A DNA stretch of 64,000 nucleotides from Clostridiales bacterium (GTDB taxonomy: Bacteria; Bacillota; Clostridia; Oscillospirales; Oscillospiraceae), in NCBI GenBank assembly GCA_003150355.1, contig QAMJ01000020.1, positions 124,001-188,000 of the forward strand. The letters are read 5' to 3'. The notes below the pieces were generated by a model that searched no databases, was not told where the DNA came from, and worked only from the letters and a program-made list of their open reading frames with translations. Each line of letters starts with the position of its first letter. Position 1 is the first letter of the stretch. Made by a program: the position numbers and the translations under genes. Below are positions 60,704 to 64,000 of this stretch, piece after piece.

Positions 60704-62077
60704 TTACTTTTTGGGCATGTACTTGTCGATCATCTCGGGCTTGACACGCTTGAGTTCACGGCGCGGCAGCAGGCTCAGCAGCTCCCAGCCGAGGTCGAGG
60801 GTCTCCTCGATGCTGCGGTTGGTGGTGTTGCCCTGGCTGACATAGCGCTTTTCAAACTCATCGGCAAACTTTGCGAAGAGCTTATCGTCGTCCGACAGAG
60901 CGGCTTCGCCGAGTATGGTCATAAGCTCCTTGGCGTCCTTGCCGCGGGAGTACGCGGCGAAGAGCTGGTTCATCGTGCCGGCGTGATCCTCACGGGTCTT
61001 GCCGACGCCGATGCCCTTATCCTTCAGACGGCTCAGGGACGGCAGAACGTCGACCGGGGGCACGATGCCCTTGCGGTGCAGCTCACGGCTGAGGATGATC
61101 TGCCCCTCGGTGATGTAGCCGGTAAGGTCGGGGATGGGGTGGGTCTTGTCGTCCTCGGGCATGGTGAGGATCGGGATCATGGTGATCGAGCCCTTCTTGC
61201 CCTGACGGCGGCCTGCGCGCTCATACATGGTGGCAAGGTCGGTGTACAGGTAGCCGGGGTAGCCGCGGCGGCCGGGGACTTCCTTCTTCGCCGCGGAGAC
61301 CTCACGCAGAGCCTCGGCGTAGTTGGTGATGTCGGTGAGGATGACGAGCACCTGCATGTCCTTCTCGAAGGCGAGATATTCAGCCGCGGTCAGCGCCATA
61401 CGCGGAGTGGCGATACGCTCGACGGCAGGGTCGTTCGCGAGATTCGAGAAAACGACGGTACGGTCGATAGCGCCGGTGCGGCGGAAGTCCTCGATGAAGT
61501 ACTCGGACTCTTCAAAGGTGATGCCTATTGCGGCGAAGACGACAGCGAAGGTCTCGTTATCGCCAAGAACCTTTGCCTGACGCGCGATCTGCGCGGCGAG
61601 AGCCGCATGCGGCAGACCGGAGCCGGAGAATATCGGCAGCTTCTGGCCGCGGACGAGGGTGTTCAGACCGTCGATCGTGGAGACACCGGTCTGGATAAAC
61701 TCTGCGGGGTAGGCACGGGATGCCGGGTTCATCGGCAGGCCGTTTATGTCCATGTGCGCCTCGGCAAGAATGGCGGGGCCGCCGTCGATGGGCTGACCCA
61801 TGCCGTTGAAGACACGGCCAAGCATGTCCTCGCTGACGGCGAGCTGCTGCGGATGACCGAGGAAGCGAACCTTGGTCTCGGCAAGGTTGATACCCTGCGC
61901 GGACTCGAACAGCTGCACAACAGCCTTGTTGCCCTCGACCTCGAGGACCTTGCAGCGGCGGACTTCGCCGTTGGGAAGCTCGAGCTCGCCAAGCTCGTCA
62001 TAGGTGACGCCTTCAACGCCGTCGACCACCATCAGTGGGCTGGCGATCTCTCTTATAGTCTTATATTCTTTGATCAT
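60704..62077 (-). CDS. ntpB: V-type ATP synthase subunit B
   Basis: A 457-residue non-catalytic nucleotide-binding subunit: Y-D-E-L-G-E-L at the N-terminus, K-L-P-I-F-S-G-S-G-L-P in place of a P-loop, and S-R-L-K-D-K-G-I-G. Its ATG overlaps the ntpA stop (ATGA). Full length. Confidence 0.96.
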   Translation of the reverse strand: MIKEYKTIREIASPLMVVDGVEGVTYDELGELELPNGEVRRCKVLEVEGNKAVVQLFESAQGINLAETKVRFLGHPQQLAVSEDMLGRVFNGMGQPIDGGPAILAEAHMDINGLPMNPASRAYPAEFIQTGVSTIDGLNTLVRGQKLPIFSGSGLPHAALAAQIARQAKVLGDNETFAVVFAAIGITFEESEYFIEDFRRTGAIDRTVVFSNLANDPAVERIATPRMALTAAEYLAFEKDMQVLVILTDITNYAEALREVSAAKKEVPGRRGYPGYLYTDLATMYERAGRRQGKKGSITMIPILTMPEDDKTHPIPDLTGYITEGQIILSRELHRKGIVPPVDVLPSLSRLKDKGIGVGKTREDHAGTMNQLFAAYSRGKDAKELMTILGEAALSDDDKLFAKFADEFEKRYVSQGNTTNRSIEETLDLGWELLSLLPRRELKRVKPEMIDKYMPKK

Positions 62078-63843
62078 GCTTCCTCACCTCCGGCAACAAC
62101 TGCGTCTATCTCAGCCTTCATTTCGGCCGCGATCGCCGCGTAATCCTCCTCAAAGGTATCCTGGTTGGCCATCTTTGCACGGCCTATCTTCTCGCGCGCG
62201 GCGATGACAAACAGGCTGTTCATGTCAGCGCCGAGCGTCAGCGCATTGCGGCAGAGAGTATCATAGCTGAGGATCATATCCAGCAGGCGGAACTGCTTTG
62301 CGTAGGAGGAGTAAGCGTCCTCGTCGACGAAGGCGTTCTGCTGGAGGAAGTCCTCGCGGATCATCTTCGCGGTCTCCATGGTGAGACGGTCAGCCGGGGA
62401 CAGGGCGTCCTGTCCGACGAGGCGGACGATCTCCTGAAGCTCGCTCTCCTCCTGAAGGATGTGCATGGCCTTCTCGCGGTTCTGCATGTAGGCCTCGCCG
62501 AACTGCTCGGTGTACCACGGGCGGAGAGTGTCAACATACAGGGAGTAGGAGGTCAGCCAGTTGATGGCGGGGAAGTGTCTTGCATAGGCAAGGCTGGAGT
62601 CGAGCGCCCAGAAGACCTTGACTATACGCATGGTCGCCTGAGAGACAGGCTCGGAAATATCGCCGCCCGGAGGTGAAACAGCGCCGATAGCGGTGACGGA
62701 GCCCTGACGCTCGTCCGCGCCCATGCACTCGACGACACCGGCGCGCTCATAGAACTGAGCCAGACGGGAGGCGAGGTAGGCGGGATAGCCTTCTTCACCG
62801 GGCATTTCTTCGAGACGGCCGGACATTTCACGCAGAGCCTCTGCCCAGCGGGAGGTTGAGTCAGCCAGAACGGCGACGTCATAGCCCATGTCACGGAAAT
62901 ACTCGGCGATGGTGATACCGGTGTAGATAGAGGCTTCACGCGCAGCAACGGGCATATCGGAGGTGTTCGCGATAAGCACGGTACGCTTCATCAGCGGTTC
63001 GCCGTTGCGCGGGTCTTTCAGCTCGGGGAACTCCATAAGAACGTCGGTCATCTCGTTGCCGCGCTCGCCGCAGCCGATGTAGACGACGATGTCCACGTCA
63101 GACCACTTCGCGAGCTGGTGCTGCACGACGGTCTTGCCGGAACCGAAGGGGCCGGGGACGGCAGCCGTGCCGCCCTTGGCGATCGGGAAGAGCTTATCGA
63201 TGATACGCTGTCCGGAGTTCATGGGACGGCTGGGGACGTACTTCTTCTCATAGGGTCTCGCGATACGGACAGGCCAGCGCTGGATCATGTTGAGCTTGTG
63301 CTCTGCGCCCTTCGCGTCCTTCACGACGGCGACGGTCTGCTCGACGGTGAACTCGCCGCTCTCGATGCTGACGACCTCGCCGGCGATGCCGTTCGGGACC
63401 ATGATCTTATGCAGGATCGCGCTCGTCTCCTGGACAGTGCCGAGCACGTCGCCCGCGCGCACCTTATCGCCGGGCTTTGCGACGGGGACGAACTCCCACT
63501 TCTTCTCGCGGTTGAGCGCGGGAACGTCGATGCCTCTTGCGATGCAGTCGCCGGAGAGCTTGCGCATCTCGGGCAGGGGGCGCTGGATACCGTCATAGAT
63601 ATTGTCCAGCATGCCGGGTCCAAGCTCGACGGACAGCGGCATACCGGTGGTGATGACCTCGGCGCCGGGGCCGAGTCCGGAGGTCTCTTCATAGACCTGG
63701 ATGGAGGCCTTGTCGCCGGTCATGTTAAGGATCTCGCCTATCAGGTGCTGAGAGCCGACACGCACAACGTCGGAGACGTTGGCGTCCGCCAGACCCTCGG
63801 CCACAACAAGCGGTCCGGAAACCTTTGTTATAGTTCCGCTCAT
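62074..63843 (-). CDS. ntpA: V-type ATP synthase catalytic subunit A
   Basis: A 589-residue catalytic subunit. It has a beta-barrel (about 1-70), the V-type non-homologous insert (about 115-185), the Walker A loop G-P-F-G-S-G-K-T at 231-238, Y-I-G-C-G-E-R-G-N-E-M and S-T-S-R-W-A-E-A-L-R-E-M. Such enzymes in fermentative anaerobes usually pump H+ or Na+ using ATP or make ATP from the gradient. AGGAAC lies before the ATG. Confidence 0.97.
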   Translation of the reverse strand: MSGTITKVSGPLVVAEGLADANVSDVVRVGSQHLIGEILNMTGDKASIQVYEETSGLGPGAEVITTGMPLSVELGPGMLDNIYDGIQRPLPEMRKLSGDCIARGIDVPALNREKKWEFVPVAKPGDKVRAGDVLGTVQETSAILHKIMVPNGIAGEVVSIESGEFTVEQTVAVVKDAKGAEHKLNMIQRWPVRIARPYEKKYVPSRPMNSGQRIIDKLFPIAKGGTAAVPGPFGSGKTVVQHQLAKWSDVDIVVYIGCGERGNEMTDVLMEFPELKDPRNGEPLMKRTVLIANTSDMPVAAREASIYTGITIAEYFRDMGYDVAVLADSTSRWAEALREMSGRLEEMPGEEGYPAYLASRLAQFYERAGVVECMGADERQGSVTAIGAVSPPGGDISEPVSQATMRIVKVFWALDSSLAYARHFPAINWLTSYSLYVDTLRPWYTEQFGEAYMQNREKAMHILQEESELQEIVRLVGQDALSPADRLTMETAKMIREDFLQQNAFVDEDAYSSYAKQFRLLDMILSYDTLCRNALTLGADMNSLFVIAAREKIGRAKMANQDTFEEDYAAIAAEMKAEIDAVVAGGEEA

Positions 63844-63906
63844 TTACATGTTCCTTTCCAAACCGCGCAGCTTGCTGCCGCGGCTTTCGGATTGATATGG
63901 GGAGGA

Positions 63907-64000
63907 TCAGTCTCCCAGAATATTCGTGCCGACGGCACGCTCGACCGCCGCTCTCAGAGCCGACTGGCCGAGGCCTATGGAACCCTCGCGGCCGGGGATC
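63907..64000 (-). CDS. ntpF: V-type ATP synthase subunit F, 3' end only
   Basis: The last 30 codons are present, reading I-P-G-R-E-G-S-I-G-L-G-Q-S-A-L-R-A-A-V-E then G-T-N-I-L-G-D and TGA (63909-63907). The R-x-A-V-E-R-A-V-G-x-N-I-L ending is typical of subunit F. The 5' part lies beyond the window. It is followed by ntpA after 63 bases. Confidence 0.8.
   Translation of the reverse strand, partial: IPGREGSIGLGQSALRAAVERAVGTNILGD

Overview
The window looks like a chromosomal segment of an anaerobic, gut-type Clostridia, most likely Oscillospirales/Oscillospiraceae. The signs are a V-type ATPase operon, EtfAB with clostridial features, an EFR1-type ferredoxin, MobP3-type relaxase debris and Gram-positive CpsBCD-type capsule control. 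No rRNA is present, so the lineage is inferred from gene content only. All functions were read from translated sequence by eye; no database search was run.

Region 1 (1-7.7 kb) is a worn integration site. It opens with a three-gene cassette (5'-truncated GHKL ATPase, STAS-like DUF4325 protein, two-TM protein). This is followed by a 3' fragment of tRNA-fMet (attachment-site scar), a membrane-anchored HNH nuclease, a tyrosine integrase with an excisionase-like HTH, an orphan MNT nucleotidyltransferase whose HEPN partner is cut to 10 codons, a MobP3 relaxase remnant with an in-frame TAG, and a RelE/ParE toxin tail.

Region 2 (7.7-26.1 kb) is a CoA-based carboxylate pathway. The minus-strand cluster runs acyl-CoA dehydrogenase, crotonase, CaiB-type CoA-transferase, two DASS transporters, acyl-CoA ligase, NMO-like flavoprotein, small membrane protein, MFS transporter, EtfB, EtfA and a broken 3-hydroxyacyl-CoA dehydrogenase. 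A helix-turn-helix regulator follows upstream, and a divergent plus-strand unit carries a Pct/YdiF-type CoA-transferase, a MaoC hydratase and a second crotonase. The parts list resembles carnitine (cai/fix) or caffeate (car) enoate-reduction systems more than complete beta-oxidation; no thiolase is seen. The substrate is unknown.

Region 3 (26.1-27.3 kb) holds terminators, gene remnants and a strong promoter.

Region 4 (27.3-52.5 kb) is a Wzx/Wzy-dependent exopolysaccharide locus: LCP ligase, lipoprotein, CpsC, CpsD, CpsB, glycosyltransferases, a second CpsC, LicD, a broken acetyltransferase, Wzy, the initiating sugar transferase, an Lgt-like protein, a 3241-residue secreted protein, another glycosyltransferase and Wzx. 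The giant protein combines InlB-like repeats, a phosphodiester glycosidase domain and choline-binding-like repeats. With LicD in the same locus, this suggests a phosphocholine-decorated polymer and its own binding protein.

Region 5 (52.5-60 kb) contains a phosphoesterase, three small proteins, a PAP2 phosphatase, an EFR1 ferredoxin, a hairpin-rich MITE-like element and a 1157-residue DUF11-repeat surface protein. Region 6 (60-64 kb) is the V-type ATPase operon F-A-B-D on the minus strand, with F cut by the window edge.
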